Source: Edaphobacter lichenicola
Lineage (GTDB): Bacteria > Acidobacteriota > Terriglobia > Terriglobales > Acidobacteriaceae
Length of the DNA: 64,000 nucleotides
Assembly (NCBI RefSeq): GCF_025264645.1
Contig: NZ_CP073696.1
Coordinates: forward strand, 1,240,001 to 1,304,000
Direction: 5' to 3'
In this document: positions 8,997 through 17,171 of the stretch, piece by piece
Layout of the letters: the number at the start of each line of letters is the position of its first letter
How positions within the stretch are numbered: position 1 is the stretch's first letter
Notes under the pieces: model-generated
Databases searched by the model: none
Seen by the model: the letters and a program-made list of their open reading frames with translations, nothing else
Told to the model about the DNA's origin: nothing
Translations under genes and position numbers: made by a program

Positions 8997-10001
8997 ATGG
9001 AGCAGATCGTACTCGGAGATACAGGCCGCAACACCACAAGGCTTGGCTTTGGATGTTCCAGCCTAATGGGAGCCGCCAGTCGCCGTGCCTCGCTTGCTGT
9101 TCTGGAGTCTGCCTATGATGCCGGAATCCGCCACTTTGACGTCGCCCCCATGTACGGCTATGGAGAGGCAGAAGGCTGTTTGGGGGAGTTCCTGCAGCGT
9201 CACCGTGGCGAGGTAACTGTCACCACCAAGTACGGCATACCTCCTGCGAAAAGGGCATCTCTTATCTCGGTCGGCCGCCGCGTCGCTGGCCCCGTTATCA
9301 GAGCGTTTCCCGGCCTCAAACAACGGTTGGCATCCGCCGCGAACGTCGCCACTCGCAACACCGAAAAAGCCAACTTCACTCCTGAGCAAGCAAAGGCCTC
9401 GCTCGAACGCAGCCTCACGGCTCTTCGTACCGATCACATCGATGTGTGGCTCCTCCACGAAGCTTCATCTGCTGATCTGCGTGATGACGCGCTCCTTAGC
9501 TTTCTTGAAGAAGAAGTAAAAAGAGGAACCATAGGCACATTCGGTATCGGAAGTGAAGCTTCCAAGGTTCCTGCTCTCGTCGCCGAACATCCTGAATACT
9601 GCCGCACACTGCAGTACGAGTGGTCAGTCCTCAACCCAACAATCGACCCCACGGCGCCCTCTGCGTCAACGCGGTTCCGCATCCATCATCGCGCTCTCAC
9701 GGACAACTTCCGGGCTCTTCATCGTGCTCTCATCCACAACAAACAGCTCTGCAAGTCCTGGTCATCCTCGATAAACCACGATCTAAGTAACGCCGAAGTA
9801 CTCGCTCGGCTTATGTTGAAGGCCTCTCTCGTCTTGAATCCCGCCAGTGTCATCCTCTTCTCCTCGAAGAACCCTCAGCACATCCAATCGAATGCAGCAG
9901 TGGCGGACGACCGATCTCTCAAGGAACCTGCCAGACAGTTACACAAGCTGATTCAGGCCGAACGCAGTCAACTGCTGGCGGACATCACAGGAACAAATTA
10001 G
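8997..10001 (+). CDS. Aldo/keto reductase
   Basis: 334 residues, a TIM-barrel NADPH-dependent oxidoreductase. The catalytic set is visible: Asp48 and Tyr53 in DVAPMYGYGEAE, Lys78 in VTTKYG and His in DVWLLHEAS near residue 146. The C-terminal half departs from standard AKRs, and the NADP-binding end is short. It follows the GMC oxidoreductase by 29 bases with a GGAG ribosome-binding site and is read as the third gene of that operon, possibly reducing the carbonyl that the flavoenzyme makes. Substrate unknown. Confidence 0.85.
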   Translation: MEQIVLGDTGRNTTRLGFGCSSLMGAASRRASLAVLESAYDAGIRHFDVAPMYGYGEAEGCLGEFLQRHRGEVTVTTKYGIPPAKRASLISVGRRVAGPVIRAFPGLKQRLASAANVATRNTEKANFTPEQAKASLERSLTALRTDHIDVWLLHEASSADLRDDALLSFLEEEVKRGTIGTFGIGSEASKVPALVAEHPEYCRTLQYEWSVLNPTIDPTAPSASTRFRIHHRALTDNFRALHRALIHNKQLCKSWSSSINHDLSNAEVLARLMLKASLVLNPASVILFSSKNPQHIQSNAAVADDRSLKEPARQLHKLIQAERSQLLADITGTN

Positions 10002-10109
10002 GCCGAATACCGCTCGATACGGATGCTTCCGGCAACGAAGGCAAAAGATGAGTTAGCCTGATAGAGGCGAGCCGACCGAGTTCTCCCAACCAGCACACAA
10101 GGATACGAA

Positions 10110-11360
10110 ATGAGCCCCTGGCGAACCTGGAGAACCCGCCTCATCCTGATCTTTGCCGTGCTTGGCCCTGGCTTCATTACAGCCAACGTCGACAACGATG
10201 CCGGCGGCATCCTTACCTACTCGGCTGCAGGAGCGCAGTTCGGGTACACCCTGCTTTGGACGATGATTCCCATCACGATCGCCCTCATCGTCGTGCAGGA
10301 GATGTGCGCCCGCATGGGTGTCGTCACTGGCAAAGGTCTCAGCGACCTCATCCGTGAAGAGTTTGGCCTGCGCATCACCTTCGTGATCATGATTCTGCTC
10401 ATCGCCGTCAACTTTACCAACGTAGTGACGGAGTTCTCGGGAATCGCCGGCAGTATGCAACTCTTCCACATCCCCAAATACGCGAGCGTCCCTGTCTGTG
10501 CCTTTATCGTATGGGTACTGGTCGTAAAGGGTGATTACAAGAGCGTCGAAAAGGTCTTTCTTGTAGCCAGCGTCTTCTACATCGCCTACATCATCACTGG
10601 TGTACTCAGCGGCCCAGACTGGCATCTCGCCCTCGTTGAGACGGTCAAACTGCCTCCGCGCAACGTCTGGTCCGACAAGGACTACGTCTACACCACAGTC
10701 GCCGTTATCGGCACCACCATCACGCCCTGGATGCAGTTTTATCTGCAGTCCTCAATTGTCGAGAAGGGGGTCAGCGTCAAGAAGTACAAAGCTTCACGCC
10801 TCGACGTGATCATAGGCTCGATCTTCACTGACATCGTTGCTTGGTTCATCGTGGTTGCTTGTGCTGCGACACTGTATACCCACGGCATCCGCCACATCAC
10901 AGACCCATCCGATGCTGCTGGAGCGATGAAGCCTCTTGCCGGCCAATACGCTTTTATTCTCTTTGCGGCTGGCCTCTTCAACGCATCGCTCTTTGCCGCG
11001 TCTATTCTGCCGCTCTCAACGGCTTACACAGCCTGCGAAGGCCTCGGATTCGAGAGCGGCCTCGACAAAAGCTTTCAAGAAGCCAAGTTCTTCTATTGGC
11101 TCTATAGCCTGCTCCTGTTTGCTGGCGCGGCCGTAGTTCTGATCCCTAACTTCCCCCTGGTCAAGTTCAGCATCCTCTCGCAGGTACTCAATGGTGTGCT
11201 CCTGCCGCTTATCCTGGTCTTCATGCTGAAGCTCATCAACAAGCACGAACTGATGGGCAAATACACCAACACCCGCTGGCTGAACGCCATCGCGTGGACC
11301 ACAGCGATCATCGTCACTGCGCTATCTCTGATACTGGTTTGGAATACGCTACACGGTTAG
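10110..11360 (+). CDS. Divergent NRAMP-family divalent metal transporter
   Basis: 416 residues with about eleven hydrophobic helices and the NRAMP/LeuT-type layout. The opening GPGFITANVDNDAGG corresponds to helix 1. The canonical DPGN becomes DNDA (Asp28 kept, Asn replaced by Ala31), and the helix 6 motif MPH becomes T205-P206-W207. Both changes remove ligands used for Mn2+/Fe2+ and resemble the NRAMP-related Mg2+ transporter branch, which is inference. The gene stands alone 108 bases after the aldo/keto reductase. No Mn2+ or Mg2+ riboswitch was recognised in that gap. Confidence 0.85.
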   Translation: MSPWRTWRTRLILIFAVLGPGFITANVDNDAGGILTYSAAGAQFGYTLLWTMIPITIALIVVQEMCARMGVVTGKGLSDLIREEFGLRITFVIMILLIAVNFTNVVTEFSGIAGSMQLFHIPKYASVPVCAFIVWVLVVKGDYKSVEKVFLVASVFYIAYIITGVLSGPDWHLALVETVKLPPRNVWSDKDYVYTTVAVIGTTITPWMQFYLQSSIVEKGVSVKKYKASRLDVIIGSIFTDIVAWFIVVACAATLYTHGIRHITDPSDAAGAMKPLAGQYAFILFAAGLFNASLFAASILPLSTAYTACEGLGFESGLDKSFQEAKFFYWLYSLLLFAGAAVVLIPNFPLVKFSILSQVLNGVLLPLILVFMLKLINKHELMGKYTNTRWLNAIAWTTAIIVTALSLILVWNTLHG

Positions 11361-11394
11361 CCCCCGCAGTTCCGCGCGCGGTGCATCCTTTGAG

Positions 11395-11871
11395 CTAAAG
11401 CAGCTTGCCCTCAGATAAATCTCGAATGAGCCCCAGGTCTGCTGCCAGAAAATCGTATCCGGGCAACTCTGTCAGCGGAGCCCATCGCACATCGTTGAAG
11501 ATTCGATTCTCCAACTGCCCGCTAAACTCCCGCACTACAAAAAACTGAAGATCGATTGCGCCGCCATTCCGGTATTTATGACGCACTCTTGCTACCCGCC
11601 GCCCAATTACAGCATTTATCCCCAATTCCTCGTTCAACTCCCGTGCCAGCGCGTCCTCAGCGGTCTCACCAGCTTCGATCTTTCCACCGGGAAACTCCCA
11701 CTTCAGGCTCATCGGCTGGTCGGGTTTCCGTTGACAGATCAGCACTTCCACCCGGGCGACGCCATCTTTGCCTATAGCCTCGCGCAAAATAAGCGCAGCA
11801 ACCACCAACCTAAGAGGCTTCTGCACGGCCGGCTCAAAACGTTCGTCGAGTTTGCGAATGGGCTCTCTCAC
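11395..11871 (-). CDS. Nudix hydrolase, MutT-like
   Basis: 158 residues. The complete Nudix box GX5EX7REUXEEXGU spans residues 63-85 (GKIEAGE...RELNEELGI), preceded by the LKWEFPGGK typical of MutT/8-oxo-dGTP diphosphatases and NUDT1-like enzymes. It likely removes damaged or excess nucleoside triphosphates. The start is a GTG at 11871 with a weak ribosome-binding sequence; the N-terminal ~18 residues precede the fold. It lies 52 bases after the HAD phosphatase gene on the same strand and converges with the NRAMP gene. Confidence 0.85.
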   Translation of the reverse strand: MREPIRKLDERFEPAVQKPLRLVVAALILREAIGKDGVARVEVLICQRKPDQPMSLKWEFPGGKIEAGETAEDALARELNEELGINAVIGRRVARVRHKYRNGGAIDLQFFVVREFSGQLENRIFNDVRWAPLTELPGYDFLAADLGLIRDLSEGKLL

Positions 11872-11923
11872 CTGTTCTACAGATTAGACGACATTGCAGC
11901 CCAAAAGCTTCTATTCACTTTAC

Positions 11924-12649
11924 TTAGACAGGCTTTACCGACGCTGGATAGTAAACCGGCCAGCCCTCTTGCGCACTTCGCTCCGCCAATGCAGATGTAG
12001 GGTTTACCGGGAATGCTCGCCGCGCAATCTCGAGCATTGCCGCATCGTGGATTGAATTTCCGAATACTGCATCGGGTGTTGTTACCCCCTCCCGCGCCAG
12101 TGCTGCCACTTTGCCGGCGTCGGTCGGGACGTCCCGGATCACATCTGTCACCACGCCATCTTTCACCTGCACAGAGGCTGCCAGAACGCGCTCCGGCGGA
12201 ATCCCAAACCGCTTCACACCCTCTTCAATAACCCAGTTGTTGGTAGAACTCACAGCCCAGATGTCCACGCCTTTTCTGCGAAGCTCGTCCACCAGTTCCT
12301 TCATCTCGGGAAAGATATTTGGCTCAACCTGGTTCGCAAAGAAAGTCTTTGCTGCACGGCGCATCTCATCCTCGCGAAGACGCTGATACATCTGCACCAT
12401 CTCGCCGCAGATCGCGACTTCGGACACTTCGCCCTTCAAATATCCGCGATACCGCGCATCGATCCAGTCGGTTGCCTCACGCGAGACCAGACCAGTCTCG
12501 ACGGTCCATCGCATAAATCCAGAGCCGGCGTCACCCGACCACAATGTCCCGTCGCAGTCGAATACGGCCACTGACGGCGACAAAGAATAGACCGCCGAAT
12601 GAAACTCCGCGGTGCTCAAACGAACCACTGAAACAAGATTGTTCACCAT
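11924..12649 (-). CDS. HAD-superfamily phosphatase (HAD-IB, phosphoserine phosphatase-like)
   Basis: 241 residues. The nucleophile motif VFDCDGTLWSGD gives Asp31/Asp33. A helical cap follows, then WAVSSTNNWVIEEG (motif II region) and FGNSIHDAAML in place of the usual GDSxxD motif. HAD-IB enzymes remove phosphate from small metabolites such as phosphoserine, and the exact substrate is not evident. ATG start at 12649. It precedes the Nudix gene in the same direction and the two may share a transcript. Confidence 0.75.
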   Translation of the reverse strand: MVNNLVSVVRLSTAEFHSAVYSLSPSVAVFDCDGTLWSGDAGSGFMRWTVETGLVSREATDWIDARYRGYLKGEVSEVAICGEMVQMYQRLREDEMRRAAKTFFANQVEPNIFPEMKELVDELRRKGVDIWAVSSTNNWVIEEGVKRFGIPPERVLAASVQVKDGVVTDVIRDVPTDAGKVAALAREGVTTPDAVFGNSIHDAAMLEIARRAFPVNPTSALAERSAQEGWPVYYPASVKPV

Positions 12650-12811
12650 CAGGACTCTACTTTTCTGCGGTCTTCCGCACGCTAAACGATAAAGTGACGT
12701 TCAGTTCGATGTTGGCTTGATTCTACTACTCGTCTACATCAGAAGACGTAACAGTGCGCCGATGCAAGTTCGTTAAATTCCCTTGAAAATCAGCTGATCG
12801 GGGTCATCTTG

Positions 12812-13447
12812 CTAAATCGGTGGCAGCCCCTCGACCACCGATACGCCGTCAGGAGGAACAAACGCGAAGTCTGTATCCTTCACCGGCACATTCTCCTGCA
12901 TCTGTGAGAACGAAAACTCCGTGACGGCCCCATCCGTTTCTTCCAGCCGCATCTGTTCGATTGCACCTGCTGCAGTAACGCCGAGCGACAGCGATTTCAC
13001 CCTCTGTGCCATACCCTTGGGTACGCCCGAGATTTGAAACCCTGTTCCGTTCGCGACAACGGTGAGATTGTCGAGTTCCTTCTTCAACTGAGTGTGCCCC
13101 AACAGAAAACGCAGCGGGGAACGCAGATCGTCCAACTGCTTTGCCGGTACCCGTGTAGCCTGCGTATCCCCCGGCGTGTAAAACCAGGCAAACTTTCCAT
13201 CCAGCACAAATACCTTGCCGACGGGCGCAGCGTAGCTCCACCGCATCCTCCCGGGCTTTTTCAGCAGCAGCGTGCCTTCCTCCGCCCGGTCCATCCCCAT
13301 CCCGGCGTAGTGTTCCGTGTAGTGAGCGCGCAGGGAGTTCAGATGGTTGTAGTGATCGTCGACCTTTCGCATCAAGGCGTCGTTATCTTGCGCCAGAGCA
13401 ACAGGCGAACAGCAAATTGAGACGAATAGGGCTACTTTCGCCAGCAT
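12812..13447 (-). CDS. lolA: Outer-membrane lipoprotein carrier LolA
   Basis: 211 residues. A signal peptide (residues 1-19, cut at ALAQ) is followed by a LolA beta-barrel-like fold with GTLLLKKPGRMRWSYAAP, DGKFAWFYTPGDTQ and SPLRFLLG, all family signatures. LolA carries lipoproteins through the periplasm from LolCDE to the outer membrane. Its ATG overlaps the stop of the upstream pilin gene (TAATG), so the two are coupled. Some Acidobacteriota LolA-like proteins are divergent, and this call rests on the conserved N-terminal half. Confidence 0.85.
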   Translation of the reverse strand: MLAKVALFVSICCSPVALAQDNDALMRKVDDHYNHLNSLRAHYTEHYAGMGMDRAEEGTLLLKKPGRMRWSYAAPVGKVFVLDGKFAWFYTPGDTQATRVPAKQLDDLRSPLRFLLGHTQLKKELDNLTVVANGTGFQISGVPKGMAQRVKSLSLGVTAAGAIEQMRLEETDGAVTEFSFSQMQENVPVKDTDFAFVPPDGVSVVEGLPPI

Positions 13448-13977
13448 TACTGAATCGGCTGTGTACAGTTGGTTCCACCCGCCGGGTCATAGCGAATGGT
13501 ATTGTTTTCGTCCGTGCAGAAGCCGCGGTCGCCTGTCTTTCCAACCGCATTCGGCACCGCCGTGATCTCATAGGACGTATACATGTCCTGATTGTTCACT
13601 GTGACCTTGGTGCAGTTAGTGATCGCGAAGGTATAGCCTGCTTTTTGCCCCGTCGACAGATCTGGAGTAATGAGTTGAGCCCCCTGTGCAGAAGGCGCCC
13701 CTGACTTGGGGTCTCCACCCAGCGTTGGCAGCGAACACGAGAACCCGTTTGCCGGGAATGCCGAGTTGTACTGAAGCTCTGCCTGGCCAATCGTTCGAAG
13801 TGACTGGATAGCCGACGTCTCATTCGCCTGTTTCCGTAGCTTCAAGAGCTGCGGCACAGCCAGCGTCATCAAGATGAGCATGACCGACATCACGATCAGC
13901 AGTTCAATCAAGGTAAAGCCTTGTTCTGTCTCTCGATCCGCGCGCAACTGGTCCAGTGTGTTCATGGTCTTCATCAT
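13447..13977 (-). CDS. Type IV pilin-like protein
   Basis: 176 residues. A 20-residue leader ends in Gly20 and is followed by FTLIELLIVMSVMLIL, the class III prepilin cleavage motif with Glu at +5. The remainder is a small globular domain with four cysteines (FSCSLPTLGG, TNCTKV, RGFCTDE, TNCTQ), possibly two disulfides. It is probably cut by the PilD peptidase and assembled into a pilus or pseudopilus. It sits between an M16 protease gene (53 bases upstream) and lolA (overlapping), so it may be co-expressed with envelope genes. Confidence 0.85.
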   Translation of the reverse strand: MMKTMNTLDQLRADRETEQGFTLIELLIVMSVMLILMTLAVPQLLKLRKQANETSAIQSLRTIGQAELQYNSAFPANGFSCSLPTLGGDPKSGAPSAQGAQLITPDLSTGQKAGYTFAITNCTKVTVNNQDMYTSYEITAVPNAVGKTGDRGFCTDENNTIRYDPAGGTNCTQPIQ

Positions 13978-14030
13978 TCCTCAATAATCCAATATCGTTA
14001 CACCGAACAAAACTCTATCAGCAGATTGAC

Positions 14031-15347
14031 TTAGCAGGCTAAATCTTCTCGTTCGACCTTCATCGTCCCAAGATTTCCCAGCAGCGTCAATGCCATCGTC
14101 TCCGGTTGGAAGAGCTTCTGTGCCAACTCCTGCACATCGGTCGTCGTCACCGCTTCAATCTCCTGCATGATCTCGTCAACGCCAAAGAAACGACCGAAGT
14201 ACATCTGCTGCCGCGCCAGGTTCGCCATCCGGCTACCGGAGCTCTCGAGTCCGATCACCATATTGCTCTTCAGTTGGTCCTTGGCTCGTTTCAGTTCCAC
14301 GTCGCTGACGGTCTCTTCTTTGAGACGCCGCAACTCCTGCAGGGTAAGCTGCAAGACCTTCTGCGTGTTGTCTACTGAGGTGCCAGCGTAGATGCACAGC
14401 GATCCGGTATCTCGAAAAGGGTTCATCTCGGAGTAGATCGAGTAGGCCAAGCCCTGGTCTTCGCGGATGGTCTGAAACAGGCGCGAGCTCATACCGCCGC
14501 CGAGCATCGTGTTCAGCATGTACACCACGTATCGCCGAGAGTCGTTCACCGGAGGAGCTGGCATGCCAAGGCAGAACTGCACCTGCTCCAGCGACTTCTT
14601 CCGCTTCAACGTAATATGTGGTGTCGCTACTGGCGCGGTTATCTTCGGCGCTACACCCGCACCACTGGCGGCCAGCGACCCAAACTCCCGCTCCACCCGT
14701 GCAACGAACTCATCATGTTCTAGATTTCCGGCGGCCGAGAAGACCATATTCTGCGGAGTAAACTGCCCGGCATAGAAGTTCAACAGGGTTTGTTGATCGA
14801 AGCTCGAGACCGTCTTCGCCGTCCCTAAGATCGGACGTCCAAGGGCATCGCCCTTCCAGAAGTTCTGCGTCCAGACCTCGTGGACTAGATAGTCGGGGTT
14901 GTCCTCGTCCATCTTGATCTCTTCGAGAATGACACCCTTTTCGCGGTCGACGTCCTCCGGCGCAAAAGTCGGGTGCAACACGAGGTCCGACAAAACATCC
15001 ATCGCCGGGGGCACATTCTCATCCAGGACCTTGATGTTGAAGCAAACCGTCTCCTTCCCGGTGAACGCATCCAGATTGCCCCCGATTGTGTCCACCTCCC
15101 GAGCGATCTGCTGGGCGGATCGCGAGGTGGTGCCCTTGAACACCATGTGCTCCACAAAGTGCGAGATCCCGTTCACCTCTGCTGTCTCGTCTCTAGACCC
15201 GGAACCGACCCAAGCCCCCATTGAGACACTCCGGACATGGGGCATACTCTCGGTCAGCACCAACAGGCCGTTCGATAAGACAGTTTTTCTGATGTTGCGG
15301 GATGCGTTCTTCGTTACGGCTACTTCGTCAATCAGGGTTGCGGACAT
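14031..15347 (-). CDS. M16 family zinc metallopeptidase
   Basis: 438 residues. The inverted zinc motif HFVEH (His63, Glu66, His67) lies in the N-terminal catalytic half, with the distal glutamate region near EVWTQNFWKGDALG. The C-terminal half is the matching non-catalytic M16C domain. This size and pattern fit the processing-peptidase-like branch (PqqL, YmxG, mitochondrial processing peptidase beta). No signal peptide is seen. GGAG ribosome-binding site before the ATG at 15347. It leads a probable M16-pilin-lolA operon and is divergent from rlmN. The substrate is unknown. Confidence 0.9.
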   Translation of the reverse strand: MSATLIDEVAVTKNASRNIRKTVLSNGLLVLTESMPHVRSVSMGAWVGSGSRDETAEVNGISHFVEHMVFKGTTSRSAQQIAREVDTIGGNLDAFTGKETVCFNIKVLDENVPPAMDVLSDLVLHPTFAPEDVDREKGVILEEIKMDEDNPDYLVHEVWTQNFWKGDALGRPILGTAKTVSSFDQQTLLNFYAGQFTPQNMVFSAAGNLEHDEFVARVEREFGSLAASGAGVAPKITAPVATPHITLKRKKSLEQVQFCLGMPAPPVNDSRRYVVYMLNTMLGGGMSSRLFQTIREDQGLAYSIYSEMNPFRDTGSLCIYAGTSVDNTQKVLQLTLQELRRLKEETVSDVELKRAKDQLKSNMVIGLESSGSRMANLARQQMYFGRFFGVDEIMQEIEAVTTTDVQELAQKLFQPETMALTLLGNLGTMKVEREDLAC

Positions 15348-15454
15348 GATGCTCCTTCAACCTCCATTCTTTCACAAAGCGGGCTGGTATCGGATTGGGG
15401 GGCCAGCCTCGGAGTAGACTAGAAAGGGCCTGCACAATAGCCCGTTATTCGCCT

Positions 15455-16648
15455 ATGTTGAACGAAACAAACACCCTCGAAGAAAAAATCCCTGCTCCTG
15501 CTCGACTCTTCGGGGCCTCGCTTCCTGAGCTGGTCCAGCTCATGGAAAGATTCGGCCAACCGGTTTACCGGGCTCGCCAGATCTACGAAGCCATTTATAA
15601 TCAACGACTTTACTCGCTAGACGAGATTACCACTCTCCCAGCCGCCCTTCGTGAAGCTCTTAAGGCGGCAGGACACGCTGTCGGTATCCCAGAGATCGTC
15701 CAGACTGCACGCTCCGTCGACGGAACAGAGAGGTATCTGGTCCGCATGGCCGACGGCGAGACTGTCGAGACCGTCTGGATGCCAGGAGGCGACGGCGGCG
15801 AGCGAGGCGATGGCACCCAGGCCGCCGAAGAGGAGGAGCACCCAACCCACGACGACGATGACTATAAGCGCGCCACCATCTGTATCTCGAGTCAGGTAGG
15901 TTGTGCCGTCAACTGTCAGTTTTGCCTCACCGCCAAGCTGGGTATCCGCCGCAACCTCACCCCGGGCGAGATAGCTGGTCAGGTCGCCGCAGTCCTCAAT
16001 CGCCAGAACGTCGAGGTAGGGCGGGACAGAATCAACCTCGTCTTCATGGGAATGGGAGAACCCTTCCTCAACTACGCCGGTTTCATGGCTGCGGTTGGCC
16101 TTCTCACGGCGGCCATGCGCATCCCCGAGTCACGCATGACCGTCAGCACCTCGGGCATCCTCCCAGGCATCCTCGACTTTGCGAAAGAGACAGTCCGCCC
16201 CAAGCTCGCTGTCAGTCTCAATGCCTCGAACGACGTCGTTCGCGAGTCGATCATGCCGATCACACGCAAATGGAACATCGGCGCTCTCTTGGAGGCCATA
16301 GCCACGGTGCCCCTGCGCCCTCGCGAGCGCGTCACCTTCGAGTACGTCATGCTTGGAGGCATCAACGATCAGGTGGAGCATGCCAACGAGCTAATCGCTT
16401 TGCTGAAAAATATGCAGGCAAAGATCAACCTGATCGTCTGGAACTCCGGCCCTGACATGCCCTTCCACGAGCCCGCCCCGCAAGACGTAGCGGCGTTCCA
16501 GAAGCGTCTCCGTGACGCGGGCATACCCGCCTTCATACGTCGCCCGCGCGGTCGCGATATCTACGCTGCCTGCGGCCAACTCAAACGGACCCTCGAGCAA
16601 CCCGTTCCTCTAGTAGCGATCGCACCCGCGGCCACTCTTCCCGGATGA
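15455..16648 (+). CDS. rlmN: 23S rRNA/tRNA (adenine-C2)-methyltransferase RlmN
   Basis: 397 residues from the ATG at 15455. A TTG 60 bases upstream would add a poor-quality leader and is rejected. This radical SAM enzyme methylates A2503 of 23S rRNA and A37 of some tRNAs. The [4Fe-4S] motif is Cys150-x3-Cys154-x2-Cys157 (GCAVNCQFC), followed by the GMGEP motif. The methyl-carrier cysteine near the C-terminus is in DIYAACGQL. An unusual acidic, low-complexity stretch of about 30 residues (GGERGDGTQAAEEEEH plus DDDD) sits between WMP and KRATICISSQ. Its 3' end overlaps the convergent GNAT gene by 68 bases. Confidence 0.93.
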   Translation: MLNETNTLEEKIPAPARLFGASLPELVQLMERFGQPVYRARQIYEAIYNQRLYSLDEITTLPAALREALKAAGHAVGIPEIVQTARSVDGTERYLVRMADGETVETVWMPGGDGGERGDGTQAAEEEEHPTHDDDDYKRATICISSQVGCAVNCQFCLTAKLGIRRNLTPGEIAGQVAAVLNRQNVEVGRDRINLVFMGMGEPFLNYAGFMAAVGLLTAAMRIPESRMTVSTSGILPGILDFAKETVRPKLAVSLNASNDVVRESIMPITRKWNIGALLEAIATVPLRPRERVTFEYVMLGGINDQVEHANELIALLKNMQAKINLIVWNSGPDMPFHEPAPQDVAAFQKRLRDAGIPAFIRRPRGRDIYAACGQLKRTLEQPVPLVAIAPAATLPG

Positions 16649-17171
16649 TCGAAAAATACACACTGTGGCGCGCCGAACCATCTGGCATTATGAGATGGTT
16701 TCGCAACGTACCCTCCTCGACCGCCCCAATCTTTCTCATCGCCGCCTGTGATTGCAGATTGTCGTGGTGCGTCTTCAGCCCCACCCGGTTCAGTCCTAGC
16801 TCGTCGAACGCATAACGAAGCTGCAACAGCTTCGCCTCGGCGTTTAATCCTGCACCGTGGTACTGCGGCGCCAGCCACGTATGCCCGAGTTCAACCGTCC
16901 GATGCCTCAGGTTGAGGTCGAAGAGCCGCGAACTCCCGATGACCCGGTTCTCACTCTTCAGAACAGTTACCCATGGCAGGGAACTCCCGGCCGCCTTATC
17001 CCGCAACGCTGACTCTAGCCATTCCCGCAGATCATCATGTGACTTCACCCACACAATCATGTAGCGCCAGATTCGGTCGTCGTAGGCGATCTCTTCAAGC
17101 GCAGCAAGGTGATTCTCGGTCATAGGCTCGAGTCTCACCCGCACACCGTCCAGTACTGGAGTATCGATCAT
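16581..17171 (-). CDS. GNAT acetyltransferase, RimJ/RimL-like
   Basis: 196 residues, a single GNAT domain. The acetyl-CoA loop is LAPQYHGAGLNAEA, followed by LGLNRVGLKTHHDN and SQAAMRKIGAVEEG. It acetylates an amino group, but the acceptor (protein N-terminus, small molecule or aminoglycoside) cannot be assigned. Its ATG overlaps the stop of yvcK by 4 bases (ATGA), which implies coupling. The last 68 bases run antisense inside the rlmN 3' end. It is unclear which of the two readings has been extended by evolution; both are intact. Confidence 0.85.
   Translation of the reverse strand: MIDTPVLDGVRVRLEPMTENHLAALEEIAYDDRIWRYMIVWVKSHDDLREWLESALRDKAAGSSLPWVTVLKSENRVIGSSRLFDLNLRHRTVELGHTWLAPQYHGAGLNAEAKLLQLRYAFDELGLNRVGLKTHHDNLQSQAAMRKIGAVEEGTLRNHLIMPDGSARHSVYFSIIREEWPRVRSLLEERVARGSV

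Noticed and set aside
10002..10109. Possible manganese (yybP-ykoY) or Mg2+ riboswitch before the NRAMP gene
   Set aside because: No recognisable conserved core loop; only scattered short matches.
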